This document shows, one piece after another, positions 10,568 to 22,226 of a DNA stretch of 64,000 nucleotides (within the stretch, counting starts at the first letter, position 1; the number at the start of each line of letters is the position of its first letter). The notes under the pieces are model-generated. The model had not been told where the DNA came from. It ran no database searches and saw nothing but the letters and a program-made list of their open reading frames with translations. This DNA comes from Pegea sp. RAD2-039 (taxonomy: Eukaryota > Chordata > Thaliacea > Salpida > Salpidae). The DNA is taken from contig JAQGEQ010000299.1 in assembly GCA_034620365.1 (NCBI GenBank), positions 186,001 through 250,000 of the forward strand. The letters run 5' to 3'. The translations under genes and the position numbers were made by a program.

Positions 10568-12999
10568 TCAAGTCACCACCTCACTTTCTCGTTTGCTTTC
10601 ACAAACAATTGTCATTCCAATAGGCAAGTGATCAGTTAGTGTAGTCAGTCCGGTATAAAACTTAAAATCTTTCACAGTCTGAAGTAGAAGTAAGAATATT
10701 AATCTTCAAATATTTATCTTATTTAGCAACTTACTGTTTTGATTCGGGGACAGTCCCTATAAAGAATATAATCAATTTTTCGTTTTCCATCATCACAAGT
10801 TTTAGTGGCTAAATTTGGAAGAGGCTTGTTGGGTTGAGTTGATGCAACAAATTGAGATCGCTCCAATTCAGACACCAACATCCTACAAAGATTCAGATGA
10901 AGATGAAGACACAAATAAAGATGTTTTTACTTATGCAGCCGAAAAGGTGTTTTGATATGTTCATCATGAATCCTAGTTTGAACCAATTCAGTTCCAATCA
11001 CCCAATTAAAGAGCTTCCCGTTCTCATCCATACATGGATCTCTAGATGAAGAGATCAGATGACGTCGCTATATGACGTCACATGAGACGCTTACTTGTAG
11101 TTTTGGAGAATTTGGCTTTTTTGTTCATTCAAATCATAATGTGAAATTCTATCAAAATTGAAATCTCCAACAACCAAATCAAACATAATTTTCTCTTTAT
11201 TTTCACGTTTGTTTGATCTGTAAATAAACTTTTCATCATTTATCAATTTGAAACAATCAATTCGATATTTCAGATTTGATTTAAAACGAAAAGTAGAAAG
11301 ATCGACAAACTGACGTTTGAATAAACTCATCAATCCATTTATTGATAGATTCAAGTTGTCTGCATCTCGCTTTCGAAGCATTATCATTCGACCAAGCTTG
11401 TAAGTGAGTATTAGCGATGTAACCCACCATTTCTTCGTTTGTAATAGTTCTACCTAAATACACCTGAAACCGATTCAAATAATTAACTTTTGTTTATCTT
11501 CAATTAACGTCATTTTCGACAATTTACGATTTTAAGTAAACTCTAAGCGTCTGATGACGTCATCAAGTGTTTGAACAAGTCGAATATTGAAAAGAGATGA
11601 TAAAGTTTTAATTGAATTAGAAAGGAAATGACCTTAGTCATAAGAAGTCCTTTACAAGCGAGTTTGTCATCTTTGTGTCCATCTTTAAAAGCTTTAAATC
11701 GAATATCGATGAACTTATAGCGACTTGCGATCGCGAGCCCACTTCCTAATATGGAAATTCGTTTGTTGTGAAGCGGCCACGAAACGTCGTGAACGATGTA
11801 GGGGTACCTGAAAAGATTGAAGCTCACAAGTCGCGTAAGTGACGTCATCAACGCGATGATACCTAGTTTTTAATCCTTCTAGCAATCGAGATGTTGCTCT
11901 AACATCAAAGACTTCTTGAAGACACAAGAAGTCGGCTGGAGACACGATGACGTCAGAGACTACTTTCTCCTTACTAGTCACGCTCCATAGAGTAGAGACA
12001 CTCTCTAGTTCATCCTCATCTTGAGCAAGATCATCTGCATCCAAGATTAGATTAAGATCAGACGAGAGATCAGCATCCGTACCAGTTGATGTCCGATAAG
12101 CCGACCATCCACTCGAATTATTTCTTCCTAACGACGCGCGATCTGCAAACTCGTCACCTCCATCTAGTGGTGAGTCGAGATTAGATGTTAATCCGTCGAT
12201 AAAGAACTTTGCGATCTTTCTTCCTCGCTCCACAGAAGTGTGAAGATTATTGATATGAGACACAAATTTCGGCATCAAGCAAAGATTAGCAGTGACGCAG
12301 GTGAAGATGCTTCTGCTTCCCGACAACATGTTTAATGAAGACCTACTGGAAGAGATCAAAGGGAGATCTTGATTTGGAGGTTCTGAGTCAAACTCTGTGT
12401 AGCTCCCAGTGGTGCTGAAGACACAAGTGATGACGTCATGTGGTGAAAAGGAAGTGATGACGTCATGTGGTTAAGAAAGAAGTGATGACGTCATGTGGTT
12501 AAGAAGAAAGTGATGACGTCAAGTGGTTAAGAAGGAAGTGATGATGTCATGTGGTTAAAAAGGAAGTGATGACGTCATGTGGTTAAGAAGGACTCACTGA
12601 AGTTTTGGTTTGAGCTTGGTGTAAGGAGCCAGGAAGGTGTAAGATCTTGGGCGGACTGTTTGAAGAGGAAGAAGAATGAGTAGTCCGAGAAAGGCAAAAG
12701 GAAAAGACATGATGACCAGGATGATGAAGATGAAGGTCTGTAGATGAAGATCAGTTGTAGTAAAAATTTTAAAGATTGAAAAAATTTGAAACCTTAAAAA
12801 TCAAAATTAGGAAATTGATGTTTCTTCTGCAGAAGATGATTGGTGGATTTAGATAAGGAGACGAATAAGAGATAAAAGAAGCAACTAGCTCATCGAAGTA
12901 GTTCCAGAAAGGTGTTTTTAACAAAACAGCGAGTTGATATAAAAATCTAATAAAGATATTAGAAGATACAAAAGGTCCTCCTGGTTGGATATCCATCAT
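10568..12999 (-). CDS. SMPD3: Neutral sphingomyelinase, SMPD3 (nSMase2) homologue, copy A
   Basis: Nine exons (12999-12793, 12737-12598, 12414-11863, 11807-11633, 11463-11315, 11217-11095, 11041-10931, 10882-10735, 10678-10568) join in phase to 571 residues; vertebrate SMPD3 is about 655. The enzyme hydrolyses sphingomyelin to ceramide and phosphocholine at Golgi/plasma membrane inner leaflets. Visible: two N-terminal hydrophobic segments, the second FPFAFLGLLILLPLQ matching human FAFLGFLFWSPLQ; TANLCLMP at the start of the DNase-I-type fold; FLCLQEVFD (metal-binding Glu about 283); NTHLQAW; GDFNFD (Asp/Asn about 426-430); and the catalytic TDHLP (His about 552). All active-site motifs are intact. 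The start is uncertain: ATGATG at 12999 directly follows an acceptor-like CAG at the same alignment position where copy B has an intron, so a further 5' exon may exist. The 3' end of exon 5, intron 5 and exon 6 lie in a tract nearly identical to copy B. Confidence 0.93.
11093..11480. repeat. Near-identical tract shared with 19878-20265 (gene conversion)
   Basis: These 388 bp match 19878-20265 at all but 4 positions. The tract covers SMPD3-A exons 5 and 6 and the 97-nt intron between them, whereas the rest of the two genes is strongly diverged. Similarity stops abruptly at both edges. Confidence 0.92.
12426..12592. repeat. Intronic minisatellite, six units of about 28 bp
   Basis: Six tandem copies of a unit like GTGATGACGTCATGTGGTTA plus AGAAGGAA lie in SMPD3-A intron 2 (12415-12597). 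Five of them contain the perfect palindrome TGACGTCA; one has ATGATGTCA instead. Confidence 0.92.
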
Positions 13000-15900
13000 C
13001 TGATTTTGATCTAAAAAAGTTCATTTTTACTGAGTTTAGTAAAGAGAAAGTAACAGTTTGTTTATTTATGAGTCAAAATGAATATAGAAATAAAAAAAAA
13101 GCTATTTGAGTTTATTTAAAAAATATATTTTCATTTTTGGAAGTAATTTCAAAGTTATATCAAATATTTATCAAACTTCAGCTGAAAATGATTTATCTAT
13201 AAATAAATTTTATGATCAAATAAACTAGAAGGAATTTTATCAGAAAATAGAAGCTGTGAAGTTGATTTAAGATACTCAACTCAGAGCTAATCACCTGTAT
13301 CAATGTTTATATTTTCAGCCATGGTTTCTGGTTGTTTTCTTAAACGAAGGTTACATGAATTACTTTTCATACCAAAGAAGTTAAGTTTAGGACAAAAATG
13401 CCATTTATAACAAAAACAGTTAAAAAAATACTTATCAGATATCTATTAGTAGAAAAATTAAAGATTTTTAACATTTTCTCAAGTTTTATAAACAAGTTGT
13501 AAGTAAATTGTAAACAAACAAATTTAAATCTACCAAAAACACTTCTTAGGATTTTTAGGGAATAATAAATAAAGAAGACTTTATCATTAGAAGAAACAAA
13601 TATAAAGTTACTTAAATTTATGAGAGTAAAATGTATGATTAAATAATATCATCATTTAATAAAGATAAGATTGAGAAAGTAAAAGAAAGATTTTATTAAT
13701 TAATAATTGATTAAAACTTGTTGATAACATTCATATTTATCAGAATATTTACTACAAATGAAATAAGTTAATGTTAGAAAAGATGTTTTGATGAAATCAT
13801 AACCTGATTATATATATAAAACTATTTATACTTTAAATAGAAATTTTGAAATTAAAGCAGCTTAATTTCTTGTTTTTTACTAAAAAATTCAAATTTCTAA
13901 AAGTATTTGCTTCAAAAATGTTAAACAAAATTAACAATATGTTTATAAAATAAATAATAAGTCTGGTAATGAGTAAATGCAGTTTCAAAATTACATCACA
14001 GAAAACCATATAAGTACAATAAAACACAAAATGTCTTAATCTTAAATATTTGTACAAATCATTAGTAATAAATTGGATAATAAGTGCTAAATGATAGAAA
14101 AGCTACAACCCAAAAGCTGCGAGAGGGAAATCCCCCAAGGTGAGAGTATAGTTTCAGTTTCAATATATAAATAGCTTGTTAAGTAATTAGAGAATTTCTA
14201 AACTTCAGCATTGATATAATAATAAATATTTTTAAAAATAAAATTAAAGTTGAAGATTATAAGAACAAAAATGCTTAAAGTTCTATAACTTAAGACTAAA
14301 CCTACCAAAATATGCAAACTTGCTAGTCATTTTTCAAAGATGTGATTAAAGGTATCTTTCAAAACCATTTACACATTTCAAATTGATCTCTAAAACAGCC
14401 AAAGAAGAAATCTTATATATTATAATTTAGTATTAGCTATAAATCATAAACAATAATACAAAATTAATATAAATAACCAAAAAATTTAGCAAACAATTTT
14501 TTTACAAAGCCAGAAAAGGTACTCTGGTAAGCTACTCTTTATGACAATTGTTAAAATACTAATTAGAAGAAAATTTAAAAATAAATCGCTCCAAATGGCG
14601 CTCTCTAATTTGCAAACAACTGAAAGAGAGATAAGAAAGGCCAGCTTTAAAGAAATGAAAGAAACCCTAAAGGCTTTTTCTATTCCATTTCACTGTGTCT
14701 TGCTCTTACATTTCCCCCGCCTTTCACTGTGTTTTTTTTTTAATCTTCACTCAGAGCAATTCCCGCATGGCCGTTCTCAGCCAAAGCAGGCACTTGTTAT
14801 TATTATTAGAAAAAATACAGCTTCTTAGATTAATAATAAAAGTAAACAGATATCAATGATAAAATAACTATTTAAATGCCTACCTTAAACTCCTAAAATA
14901 AGGTTGCTATTCAATCTTATAAAAGATTTTTTATAATTATGTTTGATTATTAAAGAATGAATGACCAAAAGTAGCTATAAAGTTAGTCTGAGTCTGAGTT
15001 GATCTTGCTGTTAGACAGGGATGCGATGATAAGGAACAAACAATCGATGACAAAGTCAGAGAGTATCTAAGAAATATCAGGTGATATTGAAGAGTTGTTT
15101 TTGATTTAATTAATGCTGTTTTATAAATAGATAATTTCACACCAGAAACATATATCTATTTAGGTTTTATTTTGCTAGAGAGAAAGTTTGCTGGTTTTAC
15201 CAGCTTATAATCTTTATAATGAAGAAACTTACATATGATTATGTTTAGAATACAAATATAATTTGATAAATTTTATTCAAAAAGCTTTTTTTATTAAGAA
15301 TAATGGTTGTCACTACTTTATTATTTTCTGCATTTGAATTAAATTCTATTATTACAAGCTACTTCAGGATCTTTTAAGTATTCTGCTAGAAAAATAATTG
15401 AACAAATTTAAAAAGTGTTTGAAAGATTATCTTAAAATATATTGTTGGAAGTTTTATTTCTTCATTAGTTTTATATCTCATAGTAATTAATTTTTTGCTG
15501 TATTTGTACATTATCGATTAGATCACACTTTTTTTTTAAATAAACAAAAATTGCCTTGAGGTTATCATCATGTAGACCGTTATTTTGGAATTTAAATAGA
15601 AATAAACTATTAATATTAATAAAGCTTTCATAAAAATAGTTTAAACAGCTTTTTAAAATTTCTTAAATATTTGTTGTTAACTCAGTGATGGCTTAATCCA
15701 GTTATATGAGTTTTGCAAATAGCTTTTATTTAATTTAGTCTTATATTACCTTACTAAAAAAAATTTGAACTGACATTGCATATCAACTTTTTTTATTTAT
15801 TTAACGTTTGTTGTTATAACATGTTGTAAAAATAACAGGTATACAAATTTTAAACAATCAATTTATGTTGCGAATTTGTAAATTGCCTTCTTTAGTTCTT

Positions 15901-17214
15901 AGGGAGGGTCGAATGTCTGATCAAACACATTTCTTTTGTATTTCAAATTGCTTTTTGAGTTTCTGTTTTGAAGTTACCTGTTTGTTTTTCTTATTTCTGT
16001 TTTGTTTTTTCATTTATCATATCTTTCAATAAATAAATAAAAACAAGTTGTAATTGGTTTCATCTATTATAAAAAAAAATAATTTTTTTATCAACTTTTT
16101 TGTAGTTTATATTTATTAATATTTTTGTAGTATCTTAACAATTTCTCATCTACATTTAATTTTTAGATAATTTTCAATCTGTTTCTAAGTTTAACTCAAG
16201 TGTGAACAAGGTCAAAATCTCTGTATGTGGGTTGTCATAATAATATACTTTGTTTTTAAAAGTAAATTTGCTTGGCTAAAACATTTTGTTTGTCTATTAT
16301 TCTTAATTTTGTGTTGAATTAATTAATTAAATTTTTATTTATTTCTTAAACTTATCATGAATTAAATAAGTTTTCTGTGAATTTTCTAACTTTTAAAAAA
16401 TGTTTTGTTTGAAGCATAAATTTTTTGCATTGCTTTTATTCAATCAACTTTTGTATCTTTTAAGTAATTTAATTTAGATTTATGTAATTAAACCTTCTCA
16501 CATTAGAGTGATATTATATATATGTAACTGACTGGTTTTAAATTTTTCAAAACTTTTTCTGAAATACTTTTTCATTTGAATCTGTCATTTCTCAACTTTT
16601 ACTTTTTGTACTTAAAGAAAAAATTTATGGAAGACAAAGTAGATAATTATATATTTTTTATCAAACTGTTTTGTAATATTTTTATCAGTTTTTGATGTTT
16701 AATGATAAAGATTAGCTAGTAAAGAGCTTACTAAAGCAGTTAGTTTTTTAATTTAATTGGGTTAATTATCATTTCATTATTCTTATTTTTTTTCGGTTAG
16801 TAAAAATTTTTCAGAAAAAAATTCTTTTTGTTATAAAAGTTACAAATAACTTTGATTATAAAATTTTTACTTTTATTGATAGATAAAAATAATATTTATT
16901 TAACAATTTTTTTACAGTTTGCTTGTTACTAATAGTTTTATTATAAAAATTGAATTGCAATATTCTAATTTTATGTAATTTTATTATATAATTAATTAAA
17001 TATAAATTTGTTAAACAAATTTTTATTCATTTTATGAATTTTTTTTTTACTATTTTTTCTTGAGTTTTAAATATAATGGATTTATACTCAAATATTTTAA
17101 ATTGATATTGACTAATTAATATTTAGTTATTAGAATTTTTCTATAATTGATTTTGAATTATTTTTCAGACAAAATATCTTAGGTACATATTTGAGTTTGA
17201 GTAATTTTTACATA
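13000..17214. other. Long AT-rich intergenic region
   Basis: About 4.2 kb between the divergent SMPD3-A and cornichon genes, so both promoters should lie here. No gene is supported. Short islands of higher complexity occur at about 14,100-14,150, 14,580-14,810 and 14,990-15,080; they contain only short open frames and resemble no RNA gene or repeat that I know. Confidence 0.4.
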
Positions 17215-18474
17215 ATGGCTTTCACATTTGCTGCATTTTGTTATATTTTGGCAATGCTATTGACTGCATTTCTTATATTTTTTGCTATCTGGCAGGTAAG
17301 TTGAACTATTTAATAATTTCTGAAACTTTGTGAACTTGTTTATAAAAATCTAAATTTTTTTTATTTCAATTATTTACATGAAATATTAATTTTCAGGTGA
17401 TTGCATTTGATGAACTGAAGACTGACTACAAAAACCCAATTGACCAATGTAATAACTTGAACCCGGTAACTTCAACTTTATATATAAATGATTTTATATA
17501 AACCCTCCTTCTAACTTCCTCATGATGTTTTTAAAATGTAAAATTTTGAACAAATTTATAAAATCACTTTTTTGGGTGACTTTTAACAAATATTTGTCAT
17601 CTTCAGCTTGTACTTCCTGAATATGGAATCCATTTGACTTTTACAGTCTTATTCATCTTCGGTTATGAGTGGACTAGCGTTTTAATGAATATTCCTCTCT
17701 TGTGTTATCATATTAACCGGTTAGTTGAAATGATTTTCTCTTTAATGCATCTCTTGGAACTTATTTTGAGTTCATCAGATTTACAAATTCATTTTTATGT
17801 TGATAAGAATTTGTTGAAGTTTCTATGAGAAGAAAGCTTTTTGTAGAAGCTTGTCATAATTATAAAAACTTTTAAATGCGTGTCACTAGTCCATCTGGGA
17901 CATTTGCAGACTCGATGGGTTTGAAGGCTTAAGTTAGAGGTCATTAATTAGTAGGAGATAGTTACAAATATTCAATTTTGTGTAGGCGAATTAGAAAAGA
18001 CTATTTTCAATTAATCATCCTCAAAATTTCTTTTCCATTTCAAAGATGAAGATTCAATTTTTCATAATTGTTTTCAATCAATAAATTTTGAATCAATTTT
18101 TACAAAATGTCCTAAAATTATTTGTAGATACTTAAACCGACCAGTGATGTCTGGACCAGGACTTTATGACCCGACAACCATTATGAACGCTGATGTACTT
18201 TCATTCTCAATGAAAGAGGGTTGGATTAAGATGATTTTTTACCTTGCTTCTTTCTTCTACTACTTGTACAGGTATTTATGTCGCAACATATCTACTTCCT
18301 TTTATTGAAACTAATTACTTTTGCAACTTTAATTTACATTTTAGTTTAAATTATCAGCTTTAAAAACATCAGTTTGTAATGAGAAGTTATTTATTACCTA
18401 AATTACAGCAATAGATAACATTTTTAGCAAGAAACTTTATCCACAGAATGGTCTATGTCCTTGTCACCTACTAG
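17215..18474 (+). CDS. CNIH1: Cornichon (CNIH1-type ER cargo receptor), complete
   Basis: Exons 17215-17295, 17397-17465, 17607-17719, 18128-18271 and 18447-18474 give 144 residues, exactly the length of human CNIH1. Cornichons are small ER/early-Golgi membrane proteins that select cargo (TGF-alpha-like ligands, some channels) into COPII vesicles. The sequence is very conserved: MAFTFAAFCY at the start, AFDELKTDYKNPIDQCN, LVLPEY, then RPVMSGPGLYDPTTIMNAD and the C-terminal membrane segment FYLASFFYYLY. Three hydrophobic segments are visible. All intron phases agree. An AATAAA at about 18,613 probably ends the transcript. The gene lies on the opposite strand between two sphingomyelinase paralogues and converges with copy B. 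CNIH4-type cornichons are more divergent, so the CNIH1/2/3 group is preferred. Confidence 0.97.
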
Positions 18475-18937
18475 AAGCGACACCACGCCCTTCGGTACCA
18501 CGAGATTTGTTTTTATCAGCTGTTTGTTGTAGTAATTACATGAAGCAACTTTGTTTCTTTTTGTTTAGTTGTTAACTTGTTTGTGAGTCTTGTGTTCATT
18601 ACAAAAACTTATCAATAAATTTCCCGACCTTTTAATAATTTAATCGAAATTTTCTACTTTTAGTACTTTTGCAGTTACGAATAAAACAACATTTAGTTTG
18701 ATCACTAAATGTCTTCGAACTTTCAATTTCACAAATTACAATAAATAAAAACGTAAACTGAACTTGTCGTTGTTCTTTCAATCTTAAAGATGTAGAAGTC
18801 TCAGACATCACTACTGATTTTTAGAAGATTGTTGATTCAAATTCTATCTAATCCTCATCTAGACCCCCTTAAATTTTTAACTCAATAATTTGAATTTAAT
18901 TTTTATTTCAATCACATTCAGCTTGATAGTCACGTGA
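18475..18937. other. Shared 3' region of two convergent genes
   Basis: Cornichon (+) and SMPD3-B (-) end 463 bp apart. The segment holds the cornichon 3' UTR with an AATAAA near 18,613, and on the other strand probable 3' UTR of SMPD3-B. Nothing else is visible. Confidence 0.5.
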
Positions 18938-21900
18938 TCATGTAGTTTTAGCAACTTCAGTTTCGCAAGTGAAGTCCATACTAATAGGCAGATGATCAGT
19001 AAGAGTTGTAAGTCCGGTGTAGAAACGAAAGTCTGTGATTTCCTGTTCATCAAAACATTTCCAATTAAATTTAGTGGTTTTTTTATTTGAAATATTTCTA
19101 GAAAATTATTGAAACTAAAATGTAAGAGTCGAAATGGTCTGCTTCGACCGAGAACAGCTATGGTGTAAGCCAGGGCAGAAATTGTGGATATCCAGTTGTG
19201 CCCAACAAGGGTGCCCACATCCGGCTGGCATCGTAGAAGCTACCAGAACAACACTGAGTACATTGACAAACTGCCTACGAGGCTTCAACTTGAAATTCGG
19301 AGTTTTGCGTCTCCTAGAAGTGTTGTTATTAACTAGACTAACAAGGCCCTTCTACCCCGGGTTTTGTGGACTTTTCTTGGTCGCGAATATGTCTGCCCGG
19401 GCTAGAACCCGATACTTTCCGTGTGTCAGGCGGGCGTGATAACCACCTCACTACGAATAAGAATCTATCACAAAAACATCTACCGTTTTCACGCCAACCA
19501 GTTCCTTGTATAAGATGTAATCAATCTTTCTCTTGCCATCTATCCGAGTATAACCATCTGTAGTTGCTGTTGAAGATATGACTTGAGGACGTAAAACGTT
19601 AGATGATAAAACTCTGCAAATAAATTTCAGAATTATCCTTCAAAACTTATTTCATTTCACTAACTGACTTTTGTAACTTTTTTGGTGTTCTTATCATTTG
19701 TCCTTGAGGTAGTTTAAACTCTGTTCCAATTACCCATTCAAATTGATTTCCTGATTCATCTACACAAGGATCCCTATAAATTCAATCTCTTGAAACCTCA
19801 GATATTATTTAATATCAACTTATTTGGAACAAGGTAGACAGCTAATTCAAATATGTTCGAATTATTTGAAAATACAAACTTGTAGTTTTGGAGAATTTGG
19901 CTTTTTTGTTCATTCAAATCATAATGTGAAATTCTATCAAAATTGAAATCTCCAACAACCAAATCAAACATAATTTTCTCTTTACTTTCACGTTTGTTTG
20001 ATCTGTAAATAAACTTTTCATCATTTATCAATTTGAAACAATCAATTCGATATTTCAGATTTGATTTAAAACGAAAAGTAGAAGGATTGACAAACTGACG
20101 TTTGAATAAACTCATCAATCCATTTATTGATAGATTCAAGTTGTCTGCATCTCGCTTTCGAAGCATTATCATTCGACCAAGCTTGTAAGTGAGTATTAGC
20201 GATGTAACCCACCATTTCTTCGTTTGTAATAGTTCTCCCTAAATACACCTGAAACCGATTCAAATTGAAAAAACTACTTTTTGGTTTGTACTTAACCAGG
20301 GCAACAAACCTTTGTCATCAGCAAACCTTTACAAGCCAGTTTATCATCTCCTTGACTATACTTGTATGCTTTAAACTTGATATCAAGGAACAAATATTTG
20401 CTAGCGATGAGTAAACCACTACTGAGGATGGAAATACGTCGATGATGAAAGGGCCAGGAGATGTTGTAAATGATGTAAGGATATCTACAAGATCAATTTG
20501 ATGTTTTGTTTCATTCTAGGATAAGACTTGATAGTCTAAAGGATAAAATACAACTCCCACTTAAGATTTAAACTTGGATTACTGAATCGAATCATAAAGT
20601 TTGGTGAGTATAAAGTCTCCATGTCATTTGTTCATGTGTCTTTGATGAATTTTGTTCAAAACATTTTAAAAATTAGTTTTTATTGTAAAAGGAAAATTTA
20701 TGATTCCGTGATATACAATTATTCTATAAAATCATAATTTAAAAAGTAAAATCGATCTTAGAATAAAAGTTACAACTATTAAATAAAGATTTACTTTTTA
20801 CTTAAAAGCTTTACTAGAGGTTTAGCAGCTGTTTCATCAAATACTTCTTGTAAACAAAGAAAATCAGCTGGCTCAGATAACATCTCGCTTACTGCTTCAT
20901 TCCGTGGGGAAAGAGACATATCTGACTTTTTAGAAGACACTGATGACGTCACCACAACAGTTTCAACTAAACAAGGTTCAAAAGATAATAAAAAAATTGG
21001 TTGATGTCGACAATAAACCTGAATTTTTAGGAAATACATTTGTTACTTTGATTTCTGGTTGTTCCGGCTGATTAGTGAAGCGTGACATCACGTTACCAAC
21101 GAAATAATTGGCAATTTTTGTACTTCGTTTAATTGAGGCTGTAAGATTATTAATATAAGCAGCAAACCTTGGCATCAAACAAAGGTTGGCTGTTGCTATT
21201 GTGAAGCTGATTTTTAATCGAGTTTTATTTGTTTGTGGAATTACTTTCAATATACAATTAGTTTGACCAAATTCAACTTTGTCGGTGTCATTTCTAGAGT
21301 TAGGAAAGATTAAACTCATTAATAAGATCTATTTATCCTCAACTTACCTATTTGATGCTTGTTGAGGGCTAAGATATGAATATGCTCTGGGTCTTATTAA
21401 TTGAAGTGGTATTAGTGTTAATAATCCAACAATAGCAAAAGGTAATAGAAGAATACTCAAAACACCCAGAATAATTGCCTTTTTGTAAAAAGTAAAACTT
21501 TTAGTTATTTACAAACTTAATTATTTTATATAAATCTTGTCGACATAAAAACAAAAGTGAAAAGAAACATTAATGTTAGTTTTGTTTCTTAGAAATTAAA
21601 AATTATCTACTTATAAGTTGAGCTAACCTGTAAAAATGAAAAAAATAAACTTATTTTCCACCCTAATAATTTCTTAGAAGTTGATTTTATATGTTTTTGG
21701 ATTATGAACAAAGATATCAAACGATCAAAGACATTCCACCAAGGTTCAACAAAGTTGCTAGCTACAACGTAAATGACTCGAAGTAAAAGATTGGAAGATG
21801 AAAACGGATGTCCTGGTTTAATTGTAGGTGACTAAAAGTGTTTCAAATTAAAAAAATGAAATAAAAGCTTTCATTTTAACGATAATTCTATTTTTAGTTA

Positions 21901-22226
21901 ATTTATTTACAAGTATTTGTAATAAAAATTATTTATTCAACAAATGCAGATGACAGCTTTTATAGTGAACACAAAACAATATCAAATAAATAATTGAATA
22001 AATTAAATGGAAGACAAATAATTAAATAATAATAATTAAATAAGTCAAATAATTTAGTCAGTTTGAAAACACAAGTTTTAATTACCAAATCATTACATTT
22101 TTTAACTAGTTCTTCATATAGTTCATCTAATTTTGGTTTATGATCAAATACTGTTTTTATTTCATTGAAATGGTTAACTGAGTCATGTTGGGGTGGTCTA
22201 ACCCTATTATCCTGACTTTTTATCAT
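18938..22226 (-). CDS. SMPD3: Neutral sphingomyelinase, SMPD3 (nSMase2) homologue, copy B
   Basis: Core exons 21831-21628, 21478-21348, 21293-21019, 20966-20795, 20484-20310, 20248-20100, 20002-19880, 19773-19669, 19613-19484 and 19042-18938 join in phase. A further upstream exon, 22226-22086 (starting MIKSQDNRVR), joins in phase 0 and supplies an ATG, giving 569 residues; this exon is the least certain. Motifs: hydrophobic N-terminus with LLPFAIVGLLTLIPLQL, TANLCLMP, FLCLQEVFD, NTHLQAW, GDFNFD and TDHLP, so the phosphodiesterase site looks intact. Compared with copy A it has one additional 52-nt intron (20967-21018), a shorter linker before the catalytic Glu, and a SINE in the last intron. 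Exons 5-6 are almost identical to copy A. It is a diverged tandem paralogue, probably also a membrane sphingomyelinase. Confidence 0.9.
19134..19458 (-). mobile_element. tRNA-Val-derived SINE in the last intron of SMPD3-B
   Basis: Read on the minus strand from 19458, the first about 75 nt resemble tRNA-Val: A box TAGTGAGGTGG, anticodon-stem region CCGCCTGACACACGG (GAC in the anticodon position) and B box GGGTTCTAGCCC. The remaining about 250 nt are a tRNA-unrelated body that recurs at 58521-58773 on the other strand. The element fills most of a 441-nt intron that would otherwise be short. No poly(A) tail is obvious. Confidence 0.85.
19878..20265. repeat. Near-identical tract shared with 11093-11480 (gene conversion)
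   Basis: This is the partner of the tract in SMPD3-A. Differences from it: two changes in the intron, one synonymous change and one Asn-to-Ser change (KREN versus KRES). The abrupt edges lie in or near flanking introns. Confidence 0.92.

Noticed and set aside
12426-12592. CRISPR-like array
   Set aside because: Units are directly adjacent with no unique spacers, in a eukaryotic intron; it is a minisatellite.
13833-15140. Three ORFs of 67-95 codons in the spacer before cornichon
   Set aside because: AT-driven composition, no motif, no splice signals or homology that I recognise.
19380-19458. A tRNA-Val gene on the minus strand
   Set aside because: The tRNA-like sequence is fused to the SINE body and lacks well-paired acceptor and T stems.
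19134-19563. Two overlapping plus-strand ORFs of 65-101 codons
   Set aside because: They run through the SINE on its antisense strand and into an SMPD3-B exon; no splice or homology support.
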